Below, one piece after another: positions 36,790-44,519 of a stretch of DNA of 64,000 nt (its first letter is position 1; every line of letters starts with the position of its first letter). Position numbers and translations under genes: made by a program. The stretch is from Planctomycetes bacterium syqfu (lineage in GTDB: Bacteria > Planctomycetota > Phycisphaerae > Phycisphaerales > Phycisphaeraceae), in NCBI GenBank assembly GCA_020974905.1, contig CP087563.1, positions 3,100,001-3,164,000 on the forward strand, read 5' to 3'. The notes beneath the pieces were generated by a model. It worked only from the letters and a program-made list of their open reading frames with translations. It was not told the DNA's origin and made no database searches.

Positions 36790-36984
36790 ATGAAATCCCA
36801 AACCACCAAACGTAACCAGGAATACAAAGACGCGATGGTCAACAAAATCGCTCAACGCATTCTGCGTATCTACACGTTGGAAACGCGCAAGAACGATTCC
36901 TTAGATTTTCACGACATGTCTGTCTGGAACATCAAAGAGGCGCTGGAAGCCGCCTTTGAGGCGGGACGCAAGATCAATCATTAA
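36790..36984 (+). CDS. DUF6900-like small phage protein
   Basis: A 64-residue protein ending YTLETRKNDSLDFHDMSVWNIKEALEA-AFEAG, the pattern I associate with DUF6900 proteins of phages and plasmids. GAAAGGA precedes the ATG. It is the first of four plus-strand genes set between the two minus-strand operons. Function unknown. Confidence 0.65.
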   Translation: MKSQTTKRNQEYKDAMVNKIAQRILRIYTLETRKNDSLDFHDMSVWNIKEALEAAFEAGRKINH

Positions 36985-37008
36985 CCCTCGCATAGGAGAA
37001 ATACATAC

Positions 37009-37269
37009 ATGCGAATCACACGGATCGAATTTGCCGGGCGAACAGGCATCTTCGCCATCATCAAACGACCCCACGAAGCCAAGCAGATCGAGGTTGAAAT
37101 CCTGCAACCCAACAAAGAAGGCACCCATTGGGTGAAAGCCGATGACGAAGACGAACTCTTTGCCATGGCCGTCTTCCTGCAGGAACTGCTCGATGGCTAC
37201 CAAGGCACGATGCAGGAGGCTGCCTGCTATTACAACCCACTGCTGTGTATGAGCGACATCGGAATCTGA
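37009..37269 (+). CDS. Small phage protein, unknown
   Basis: An 86-residue acidic protein: MRITRIEFAGRTGIFAIIKRP, then HWVKADDEDELFAMAVFLQELLDGYQG. An alpha/beta pattern without cysteine motifs or membrane segments. TAGGAG lies before the ATG. It is the second gene of the plus-strand cluster. Confidence 0.6.
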   Translation: MRITRIEFAGRTGIFAIIKRPHEAKQIEVEILQPNKEGTHWVKADDEDELFAMAVFLQELLDGYQGTMQEAACYYNPLLCMSDIGI

Positions 37270-37281
37270 GGAGACACCACA

Positions 37282-37524
37282 ATGACCACGAAAAAACAAA
37301 CTGCCCAAGACGCCTACGCCCAACACCGAAAAGACATCACTAGCCTCATGCTCTGGCTTGAACTCGAACTGGAAAAACACCGAGTCAACGCCAAAGACCA
37401 GCCAGGAAACTTCGGGATGGCAGGCGATCTTGAGTGCCTCAAAAGACAACTGATAGAGGCACTGGCCTCGCTCTCCCACAGCAAACAACACGAAATCGAA
37501 GACCTGCTCAGCGAAAGTCGCTGA
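37282..37524 (+). CDS. Small helical phage protein, unknown
   Basis: An 80-residue protein, almost wholly helical: DITSLMLWLELELEKHRVNAK, NFGMAGDLECLKRQLIEALA. TGAGGAG precedes the start, 12 bases after the previous gene. I have a general recollection of similar proteins in planctomycete prophages, without a function. Confidence 0.6.
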   Translation: MTTKKQTAQDAYAQHRKDITSLMLWLELELEKHRVNAKDQPGNFGMAGDLECLKRQLIEALASLSHSKQHEIEDLLSESR

Positions 37525-37563
37525 GCATTTTTGTTTACCCATTACCACAAGGACAAAATCATC

Positions 37564-38061
37564 ATGAAACAAGAAGACATTCAACTCGGCGTTACTTATC
37601 TGGTCGGACTCGCAGGCAACCTCGTCCCGGTACTGATCACCGAGAATCACCCATCGGGCAAAGGCTGGATTGGACAGACGGTGAAAACTGGCAAGCAGAT
37701 CACAATCAAATCTGCCCAACGGATTCATCGAAAGGCCAGCGACGATAAGCAAATCAACGACGTCGCCAAGCAGGACAATCGCAAACCCATGACCACGACG
37801 ACTGGCAACCAGGACACTGACAAACCCATGAGCCTGATCAACGCGGCAGCCCATATCCTGGCTCAAGACAAACAAACTCCCATGCGATGCAAAGACATCG
37901 TCGAACAGGCTATCGAGCAGAAACTCTGGCAACCCGGTAAAGGACTGACACCTGCTTCCACCCTTTACGCAGCAATCGGACGCGAGATCAAAACCAAGGG
38001 CGAAAACAGCCGGTTCGTCAAAGCAGAGCGTGGCATGTTCACTGTAGCCACCAAGGATTAA
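37564..38061 (+). CDS. HARE-HTH domain protein
   Basis: A 165-residue protein. The N-terminal ~60 residues are a small beta domain (DIQLGVTYLVGLAGNLVPV). The C-terminal ~75 residues (SLINAAAHILAQDKQTPMRCKDIVE..., ending RFVKAERGMFTVA) form a HARE-HTH winged helix, related to the RNA polymerase delta subunit and restriction-linked regulators. It is last in the plus-strand cluster and converges on the methyltransferase gene. Probably a transcription or DNA-recognition factor of the phage. Confidence 0.75.
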   Translation: MKQEDIQLGVTYLVGLAGNLVPVLITENHPSGKGWIGQTVKTGKQITIKSAQRIHRKASDDKQINDVAKQDNRKPMTTTTGNQDTDKPMSLINAAAHILAQDKQTPMRCKDIVEQAIEQKLWQPGKGLTPASTLYAAIGREIKTKGENSRFVKAERGMFTVATKD

Positions 38062-38069
38062 AACATCAC

Positions 38070-39464
38070 TCATGCCATCACCTTCCCCTTCACCCCGGCG
38101 TTCGTCGGGGTTTTATCAGTGCCTGCGATGCGTTGAGCTTCCTTGCCAGTAAATTCCTCCCATCGTTTGACGATCACGTCGCAATAGAGCGTGTCAAGTT
38201 CCATCAGGTAGGCATGTCGATCGGTCTGCTCGCAGCCCATGAGTGTTGAACCGCTACCACCGAAGAGGTCAAGAACGTTCTCACCGGGCTTGGATGAATA
38301 CTGAATGCAGCGAACAGCCAACTCGACAGGTTTCTCCGTCAGATGCACCATGGCTTGTGGATTGACCTTCTTCACATGCCAAAGATCAGTGGCATTGTTT
38401 GGCCCATAGAAATGGTGACCTGCCCCTTCCTTCCAGCCATAGAAGCAAATTTCAAATGCTCCCATAAAATCCTTGCGGGTAAGAACAGGATGCTGCTTAT
38501 CCCAGATCACACCTTGTGAAAAGTAGAGTCCCGCAGCTTTGATCGGTGCAGGATAGTTGCCGAGATTGGCATAACCGCCCCATATGTAGAACGACGCCCC
38601 GGGCTTCATGACACGTGACGCATTGGCAAACCAGGCCAGCAGCATGTTGTCAAAATCCTCGTCACTGACAAAGTCGTTGGCCAAGGGGCGATCCTTGGCC
38701 CGCATTTTTTGCTTGGCTTTTTTGCCGTCGGTCGCACCACGTGCTTTGTCAAAACTCTGGTGATGAAGTTGGGCTTTCTTATCTCCAAATGAGCTTAAAC
38801 CCGCTGCTATAGCGGTGTTACTGCGAGGCTCAACTTTCACATTGTACGGCGGATCGCTTGAAAATAGATCAATAGTTGCACCATCCAACAGGCGATCCAA
38901 GTCGTCAGGAGAACTGCTGTCACCGCACATCAGTCGATGGTTACCAAGAATCCAGATATCACCAGGCTGAGTGGTTGCGGCATCGGGTGGTTCGGGAATC
39001 GAATCAGGATCAGTTAAACCTTCCGTCACACCCTGAGCCTGGCTCATCAACTGTCCCAACTCCTCCTCATCGAAGGCCAAAATGTCCATGTCGAATCCAC
39101 CTTCACGCAGATCGTTGAGTTCAATAGGCAGGATCGACATGTCCCATTCGGCGATTTCCCCAGTGCGGTTGTCGGCAAGACGATAGGCACGCACCTGATC
39201 CGGTGTCAGGTCAGTGGCCACATGCACGGGCACTTTGGCCAAGCCAAGTTTTGTTGCAGCTTTCCAGCGCGTGTGGCCTGCGATGATCACACCGTCTTCG
39301 TCCACGACAATAGGCTGTCGAAAGCCGAACTCCGACAGTGACGCGGCCACGGCATCCACGGCCTTGTCATTCAAACGCGGGTTACGTTCGTATGGCTTGA
39401 CGTCTTCAATCTTGCGAAGCTCGACTTTGAAATTTGAAGTAACGATGTCTTGGGTTGCGGTCAT
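38070..39464 (-). CDS. ParB-domain DNA methyltransferase
   Basis: A 464-residue protein. Residues ~12-115 are a ParB/sulfiredoxin-like domain (ERNPRLNDKAVDAVAASL, GHTRWKAAT). The rest is a beta-class amino-methyltransferase: SSDPPYNV near 210 (motif IV) comes before motif I, VLDLFGGSGSTL, near 400. The target base (N6-adenine or N4-cytosine) and sequence cannot be read. Such fusions are common in phages and may guard against restriction or act in phage DNA regulation. Confidence 0.9.
   Translation of the reverse strand: MTATQDIVTSNFKVELRKIEDVKPYERNPRLNDKAVDAVAASLSEFGFRQPIVVDEDGVIIAGHTRWKAATKLGLAKVPVHVATDLTPDQVRAYRLADNRTGEIAEWDMSILPIELNDLREGGFDMDILAFDEEELGQLMSQAQGVTEGLTDPDSIPEPPDAATTQPGDIWILGNHRLMCGDSSSPDDLDRLLDGATIDLFSSDPPYNVKVEPRSNTAIAAGLSSFGDKKAQLHHQSFDKARGATDGKKAKQKMRAKDRPLANDFVSDEDFDNMLLAWFANASRVMKPGASFYIWGGYANLGNYPAPIKAAGLYFSQGVIWDKQHPVLTRKDFMGAFEICFYGWKEGAGHHFYGPNNATDLWHVKKVNPQAMVHLTEKPVELAVRCIQYSSKPGENVLDLFGGSGSTLMGCEQTDRHAYLMELDTLYCDVIVKRWEEFTGKEAQRIAGTDKTPTNAGVKGKVMA
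38092..38114 (+). terminator. Terminator of the plus-strand cluster
   Basis: ACCCCG and CGGGGT pair across an 8-base loop, followed by TTTT. It lies inside the 3' end of the opposing methyltransferase gene, 30 bases after the HARE-HTH stop. Confidence 0.55.
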
Positions 39465-39712
39465 ACTTTTCCTTTGAAAATGATGAGTTGATTACTAAAT
39501 GTTTTGCGGCGCGTTTTTCGGCAAGTCTGTCTAACTGGACGGCTCGTTCCACCGCCATCGAAAAGGCTGATTCCCGCCAAGTACCTAATCAGATCGGCCT
39601 TGATCGGCCCCTGTGGCCAACCTAGCCTTGGCGGCACCATGCGGCTGCGTCCTTGGCCCGGATGCCACTGACGCCAACGTGTGGCGATGTGTGGCAAGGC
39701 GTTGGGTGGTGA

Positions 39713-39976
39713 TTACGAAGCTGCTTTACGGAGACATGTGTTACAGACTTTGCGATCCGGACACTGTTTGAAATCGCCGCACCAATCGTCAGATAAAACA
39801 GTGGGCCAATAGGTGTCGTTAAAACGAATGCCATTCTTCATCGGTTCCCCAGCCACTGGTGCATGGCGACGGCATTCACCGGGAAACGACTCACCTCGAT
39901 CCTCAGATTGCAGTTCGTTGTAGAGCATGTCTTCCGGCACGAAATACACACAATCAAAACAACACGGTTGACTCAT
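39713..39976 (-). CDS. Small Cys-rich phage protein
   Basis: 87 residues from the ATG at 39976. Cysteines occur in the pairs CCFDCVYF, ECRRHAP, DWCGDFKQCP and CNTCLRK, a likely zinc ribbon or iron-sulphur pattern. No family name is recognised. The frame is open upstream but overlaps the next gene there, and the conserved part begins here. Confidence 0.6.
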   Translation of the reverse strand: MSQPCCFDCVYFVPEDMLYNELQSEDRGESFPGECRRHAPVAGEPMKNGIRFNDTYWPTVLSDDWCGDFKQCPDRKVCNTCLRKAAS

Positions 39977-40040
39977 CAATTGATCCTTTACATAGAGACA
40001 TTGGTTAACGATTCGATTCAGACTCTGATCAGGCACCTGA

Positions 40041-40373
40041 CTACCTTGCCGACTCAAAGACCGTCGGGCCGGGCCTGCTGTTAACGTCGACGTACTGCGA
40101 GCCATCAGATGTCAGCTTGTATTGACGAAAACATTGGGTGACGTCATTGATCTTTGAAGCCATGTGCGGATATTCCTGAACAAGCCAGAAAGCCGGTGTG
40201 TAGAGGTGGCCTTCGTTTATCAAAAAACGTTTACCGACACGGAGCAAGCACCACACCATGGCCACTTCATCACCGAAGTCTCCGGCGGGCAGATACACCT
40301 CACCGTCGTCATCAACAAACACGGTGTTGCGCCATGGCTTGGTCGCTAATTTCTTGGAGACAATTTGGAGCAT
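40041..40373 (-). CDS. Phage protein of unknown function
   Basis: A 110-residue protein: a VFVDDDGEVYLPAGDFGDEVAMVWCLLRVGKRFLI stretch (near 18-55), HLYTPAFWLVQEYPHMA, then a short C-terminal part. A compact alpha/beta sequence with normal composition; I recall similar proteins in planctomycete phages. No motif suggests an activity. Confidence 0.6.
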   Translation of the reverse strand: MLQIVSKKLATKPWRNTVFVDDDGEVYLPAGDFGDEVAMVWCLLRVGKRFLINEGHLYTPAFWLVQEYPHMASKINDVTQCFRQYKLTSDGSQYVDVNSRPGPTVFESAR

Positions 40374-40384
40374 GGTTTTTCCTT

Positions 40385-40687
40385 TCAGATGGTCGATTGG
40401 TCAATGGGCCGTTGTGTTTTTTCTGTTGACGTTTTTTGCTTGCCCCCTTGCCTTACGGGGTATGGGGGCGGTTTCAAAACGCCCCATACCCCCGTAAGGG
40501 GGTAGAAGTGTGAGAGTTCCGCCCCATAATGCCGGTCCCAAATTTTTGTAAGTTGTTTATTATCAATACTTGTAAATTCAAGAATGACCGGAACCAGGTC
40601 ACTTTTGTCCGCGCGCCGGAAAAAGCGCCGGAAAAAATGAAGGTGTCGTTTGTAAATGTGATATTTTTCATGACTTAAAACTTTCAA
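40385..40687 (-). CDS. Doubtful small protein
   Basis: A 100-codon frame. Residues 1-65 have reasonable composition (HFFRRFFRRADKSDLVPVIL, then KIWDRHYGAELSHFYPL), but the C-terminal third runs through the strong hairpin and is Pro/Gly/Gln-rich. There is no clear ribosome site. It may be a real short gene ending earlier or a chance frame. Confidence 0.25.
   Translation of the reverse strand: MKVLSHEKYHIYKRHLHFFRRFFRRADKSDLVPVILEFTSIDNKQLTKIWDRHYGAELSHFYPLTGVWGVLKPPPYPVRQGGKQKTSTEKTQRPIDQSTI
40451..40499. repeat. Long GC-rich inverted repeat
   Basis: Left arm 40451-40470 and right arm 40480-40499 pair over about 19-20 bp with one bulge on each side and a 9-base loop. It is not followed by a T run on either strand, so it is not an obvious terminator. 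Position next to the primase-helicase gene would suit a replication origin or a transcript-stabilising structure. Confidence 0.65.
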
Positions 40688-40718
40688 AACCGGAACTGGA
40701 ACCGGAACTGGCCAAAAT

Positions 40719-40738
40719 CGGCACTTTTCGCAGTGCCG
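40719..40738 (-). terminator. Hairpin after the primase-helicase gene
   Basis: CGGCACT and AGTGCCG form a 7-bp stem 12 bases after the stop codon, followed on the minus strand by ATTTT. A weak rho-independent terminator. Confidence 0.4.
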
Positions 40739-40749
40739 GTCGTAAGTCC

Positions 40750-42942
40750 TTATTTTTCGTTGCGGATTTGACGCAGATATCGCTCTGAAACACCCGCCTT
40801 TTCGGCGATTTCCAGCAAAGGTGCGTCGGGGTTGTGGGCCATGACCGCAGCAACTAACAGGGCCTTATCACCGCTGTGATCGCCTCGACACTTGATGTAT
40901 TTGTACGGCGCACCGACACGGATTCTGGCTGCCAGCTTGCGGTCCAGTGCCAGATCGAGCATCTCGTCGGCCTTGCGTTCGGACAGCTTCAATTGCTGGG
41001 CTGCTTCATAATGGATGGACTGCTTGGTGCATGGATCGTTGATGCCAATGCATTGATCAACAAATTGCTCAAGAGTGATCTCGCTGAGCTTAGGTTGTGT
41101 TTGTGACTTGGGTTTGGCAGAGCCAAGCAGAGCGGACGTATCCACTTCCTCGGTGGGTACGAACAGTGGCCATTCGAGACGCAGCGCTTTGGGCGGCATG
41201 GCTGGCCAACTGCGTACCGCGGCCTCCAGCACGACAATGTCATCTTCTTCATGCGGACGAATCACCAGGTGCGTATCGGCTGCGCGCGATTGGCTACCCG
41301 CACCGGCACCGACGTCAGTGACGGCTTTGCCGGATTGATTGCCCTTGCTTGTGTGATGGATCATCGCAAAGGCGCATTGGAGCTTGGCTGCATAATGATC
41401 AATGCGGTTGTACAGACTAGCGATTGCTCCGTTATCGTTTTCATCTGTGTCTTGGGGCAAGGCGCGATAGAACGCATCAATGATGATGAGTTTGTATTGG
41501 CCAGGATCAATCCTGTCGAACATGGAGCCCATCGCCACCAGGTCTTTGAGTTTTCCTCGATGGCAGACGATGTCGATGTTGTCGCTGAACAGGTGGTGTG
41601 GCAGGTTCATGGCCTTGGTGATTTTCAGGTAACGATCCGTGATGGTTGGGACATGCAGTTCGTTGTCGATGTGCAGGACCTGGACCTGCTCGACGTTCAT
41701 GCCAAACCAGTCCATGCCTGTTGCGATTGAGATAGCCAGACCGGAGACGAGTAGGCTCTTGCCCATCTTCGGACTGGCGATGATGTTCATGGTTTCACCC
41801 TCACGGAGCATGCCGTGGACGATGGGTTTATGTAAGCCATCGAAGGTTGTGATTAAATCTTTGAGCCGGACGATGGGTAGCTTGTCATCAGATGACGATT
41901 CGGTTGATTTGCAATTTACGCATTGATTGAGGATGCCGGTAAGGTCGACATCGTTGTTCGATGCTAAATCGTCACTGCCATAGCCCATCTCACCCAGCGC
42001 CCTGGCCGCAGCGGCAAAATCACCACCATGCTCAAGAAGCGTGTAGACATGGAATGGTGAATAATATTTCTGAGCTTCAAACGGATGCGCATTGGTAGAA
42101 AAGACGGAAAACACGCCGTTTTTAAGTGTCGCCGAATGGTTGACAGATTTACCTGGCCGACGCCAACGCTCGTTTTCACCGGGTTGATCCAACACCCAAT
42201 CGTGCTTCAGCAACCATTCACGCACATCACCACGCTTGTTGAAATCATCACCCGGTCTATCGGTTCTCCATGTCGTATTGTGCGAATGGTTCGACGCACA
42301 TTGGCCACTGTGCGAAGACAATTCGCACATGTCTGAATTGTGGGCTGATGTGCAACTGATATTTGCACCTGTGGTAGCTGCTTCGGACACATACTCGTTG
42401 AGCTGCCAAGCTGCTTCCAGCAGTACGTCACGCTCAGACTCCGTGAGAATAGGCAGGTCGGCGATATCACCTTGCGTAAGTTCATAGGCATGCGTTGGGG
42501 CACACAGGAACAGGCCACCTTCACCGCGCGTTTCGATCAAGGTTTGAACCGTATCGTCGGTCTTACGCTGGGCCAGTTTGAGATTACCACTGATCAGTAC
42601 ATCACATTGATAGATCACATGGCTGCCCCCGGAAGGTGTCGATTCGATCACCAAGCGTTCTCGTAGATCGTCTGGGATCGCTTTCAACCATGCAGGCAAC
42701 AACTCGCCGCCGCCATCGAAATCGATGATCTCCAGGTTGCCCGATACCTTGCCGCAGATGATGCACAGTCCATCGTTCCACGACCAGGAAGACAATTCAG
42801 CGAGCGAAGGGATGCGTTGCTGGAACTGCTTCCACTTGCCGATGGCTGGACGTTTTTCCGCACGGATTGCAGGCAAAACACACAGTCCTGCTTCCAGGTA
42901 TTCTTGAGCCACCTTGTTTAATTGTCCATCAGTCAGTTGCAC
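40750..42942 (-). CDS. Prim-Pol/RepA-like primase-helicase
   Basis: A 730-residue protein with a GTG start (AGGA 6 bases upstream), overlapping the previous stop. Residues ~10-185 form a bifunctional primase-polymerase domain: AEKRPAIGKWKQFQ, LEIIDFDG (the metal-binding D-x-D) and STPSGGSHVIY. Residues ~380-590 form a RepA-like AAA_25 ATPase: Walker A ASPKMGKSLLVSGLA, LHIDNE, and LIIIDAFYR with a following HHTSKG. It ends in a small HTH. It would prime and unwind DNA for phage replication. One CTTCCGGGGG site lies in the Prim-Pol part, the only one outside 19.4-36.1 kb. Confidence 0.9.
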   Translation of the reverse strand: MQLTDGQLNKVAQEYLEAGLCVLPAIRAEKRPAIGKWKQFQQRIPSLAELSSWSWNDGLCIICGKVSGNLEIIDFDGGGELLPAWLKAIPDDLRERLVIESTPSGGSHVIYQCDVLISGNLKLAQRKTDDTVQTLIETRGEGGLFLCAPTHAYELTQGDIADLPILTESERDVLLEAAWQLNEYVSEAATTGANISCTSAHNSDMCELSSHSGQCASNHSHNTTWRTDRPGDDFNKRGDVREWLLKHDWVLDQPGENERWRRPGKSVNHSATLKNGVFSVFSTNAHPFEAQKYYSPFHVYTLLEHGGDFAAAARALGEMGYGSDDLASNNDVDLTGILNQCVNCKSTESSSDDKLPIVRLKDLITTFDGLHKPIVHGMLREGETMNIIASPKMGKSLLVSGLAISIATGMDWFGMNVEQVQVLHIDNELHVPTITDRYLKITKAMNLPHHLFSDNIDIVCHRGKLKDLVAMGSMFDRIDPGQYKLIIIDAFYRALPQDTDENDNGAIASLYNRIDHYAAKLQCAFAMIHHTSKGNQSGKAVTDVGAGAGSQSRAADTHLVIRPHEEDDIVVLEAAVRSWPAMPPKALRLEWPLFVPTEEVDTSALLGSAKPKSQTQPKLSEITLEQFVDQCIGINDPCTKQSIHYEAAQQLKLSERKADEMLDLALDRKLAARIRVGAPYKYIKCRGDHSGDKALLVAAVMAHNPDAPLLEIAEKAGVSERYLRQIRNEK

Positions 42943-43367
42943 GGTAATTCCTGTTTACGAAGCCGGGCTGGATTCATTAAGGCCCAATCTTTCCAGCCAA
43001 TGATCTGTTTTCGCAAAATCTCAAGGTCGGCTGGTTCAGGTGGTGATATCTTTCCGTTCCAGACGAAGCGTAGACTTTCAACCGTCATCAACTCCGCATT
43101 GCCTTCAATGATCAACACACTGGCTGGCCCCAATCTGGTCATCTGCTCAAACAAAATCTCCTGACCTTTGCAGATGCCTTGGTGTTCCTTCCATTCAAGG
43201 AACAGCAGGTTGCCGCAGATTTCCGTGACGGCGTCGATATCACTGAAAGCAATCTTCCCCGGCAGACAGTCGGCAAACATTTCGATCTTGGGACGCTTTT
43301 TGTGATTGAAACATCCTTGCCGATCACAATTCCAGAGCATCGGATTGAACCCGTTACCTGGCGACAT
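42933..43367 (-). CDS. PD-(D/E)XK-like phage nuclease
   Basis: 144 residues from the ATG at 43367, overlapping the previous gene by 14 bases. AFSDIDAVTEI supplies the Asp, LLFLEWKEHQG the E-x-K, followed by GQEILFEQMTRL. This D...E-x-K order with a following Gln helix is typical of small VRR-NUC/Holliday-resolvase-like nucleases. An early Cys pair (WNCDRQGC) is also present. Role in recombination or replication is inferred from context. Confidence 0.6.
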   Translation of the reverse strand: MSPGNGFNPMLWNCDRQGCFNHKKRPKIEMFADCLPGKIAFSDIDAVTEICGNLLFLEWKEHQGICKGQEILFEQMTRLGPASVLIIEGNAELMTVESLRFVWNGKISPPEPADLEILRKQIIGWKDWALMNPARLRKQELPCN

Positions 43368-44508
43368 GACACATGCTCCCCATATCCTTGAATGCATACG
43401 TGAACTTGCTCACGTGGTTACCCAGATACATCACCGCCTGTCCCTGCAATGGCATGGAGGTTTTATCCGGATGCCAGAATCGCACGCGTCCAGCGGGAAA
43501 ACACACTGCCGAGGCGACTGACAATAGTGCCTGAAACCAACGGGTTTCAGTCGCGTTGTTCACCAGAACAACGGCCTGTGTGACGTTTTGATCCTTGAAC
43601 TCTTGAACAAGTTTTTCACAGAACTGCTGGATCAACGGTTGAGCATACGGCGGGTTCATGAACACCCGGCCACGCCAGTCTTGTTGTAGGCCATCGTCTT
43701 CTGCCGTGTAGATGTGCGTTGCACCGACGACCTTGTTCGCCGCCTGGCTGGACGCCGGGTCAAGATCAATGCCACCCATGACGTCCGTCGCGCGTTCGAT
43801 GTACTGCGCAGGGGTGTACCATTCGTTATCACCAGAGTTGTTGATGACATGGGGCTTGGTTACGGACTCGCGTGCCTGCTGGATTTGCGTGGGCGTCGGA
43901 TTCTCAGGCAGGGAACGTGCAGCCTGCACCACTTCGTGCCGGATGGGTTTGATTTGGCCACTGGCGATTTCACGTTGCATGTCGAGTTTGTCGACTGCAT
44001 CAGCAAATTGACCATCACGTTCAATCGTGCTGTGGCTTACACCATGTTCTTTTCCAATACGAAATGCAGTTTTCAACCGGTCCTCACTGTGAGGACCGGT
44101 TGCTTTAGGCGTGCCAACCCCGCCATCGTTTGGAGCCCGTTTCATACGGTTATATCGCCGTCCCCGCAACAGACTCATCTGTTCAAGCGATAGATTCCGT
44201 CGTCCCAACTGATGGGTATCGATCCAATCGGCTGCAGCCGCACGATCAGGTAAGCTGACAGTATGCAATTCATAATCAATGCCATATCGATCACAGATGG
44301 CTTTGCGATTGTGGCCATCCAGCAGAATGCATTGCTCAGCCCATACGATCAGTGGATCGATGCAGCCGTCGCGCAACAGGTTCTCTTCCAAACCAGTGAG
44401 TTCTTCCTCTGTTAATGGAGGAATCAGACTTTGGAATTCATCGTCGATGACGACACTCAAGGACGCATCGATGATTGCTGGATTGTCTTCAACAGAGGTT
44501 GTTGTCAT
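43354..44508 (-). CDS. ParB-domain Dam-type phage methyltransferase
   Basis: A 384-residue protein. The N-terminal ParB-like part (LLDGHNRKAICDRYGI near 60-80) is followed by a linker. Residues ~225-370 are a phage Dam-family N6-adenine methyltransferase: NEWYTPAQYIE, GGIDLDPASS (motif I-like) and VFMNPPYAQPL (motif IV). It is the second ParB-methyltransferase fusion of this phage, from a different methylase family than 38070-39464. Two independent methylases suggest evasion of host restriction. Confidence 0.88.
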   Translation of the reverse strand: MTTTSVEDNPAIIDASLSVVIDDEFQSLIPPLTEEELTGLEENLLRDGCIDPLIVWAEQCILLDGHNRKAICDRYGIDYELHTVSLPDRAAAADWIDTHQLGRRNLSLEQMSLLRGRRYNRMKRAPNDGGVGTPKATGPHSEDRLKTAFRIGKEHGVSHSTIERDGQFADAVDKLDMQREIASGQIKPIRHEVVQAARSLPENPTPTQIQQARESVTKPHVINNSGDNEWYTPAQYIERATDVMGGIDLDPASSQAANKVVGATHIYTAEDDGLQQDWRGRVFMNPPYAQPLIQQFCEKLVQEFKDQNVTQAVVLVNNATETRWFQALLSVASAVCFPAGRVRFWHPDKTSMPLQGQAVMYLGNHVSKFTYAFKDMGSMCHVAR

Positions 44509-44519
44509 TGTCTAAACTT

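Larger units (their letters stand above)
40374..40749. other. Non-coding region with strong secondary structure
   Basis: Between the unknown gene and the primase-helicase gene. It holds a very strong GC-rich hairpin (40451-40499), a 12-bp tandem repeat CCGGAACTGGAA at 40690-40713, and a weaker hairpin at 40719-40738. One doubtful frame is listed at 40385-40687. Confidence 0.5.
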
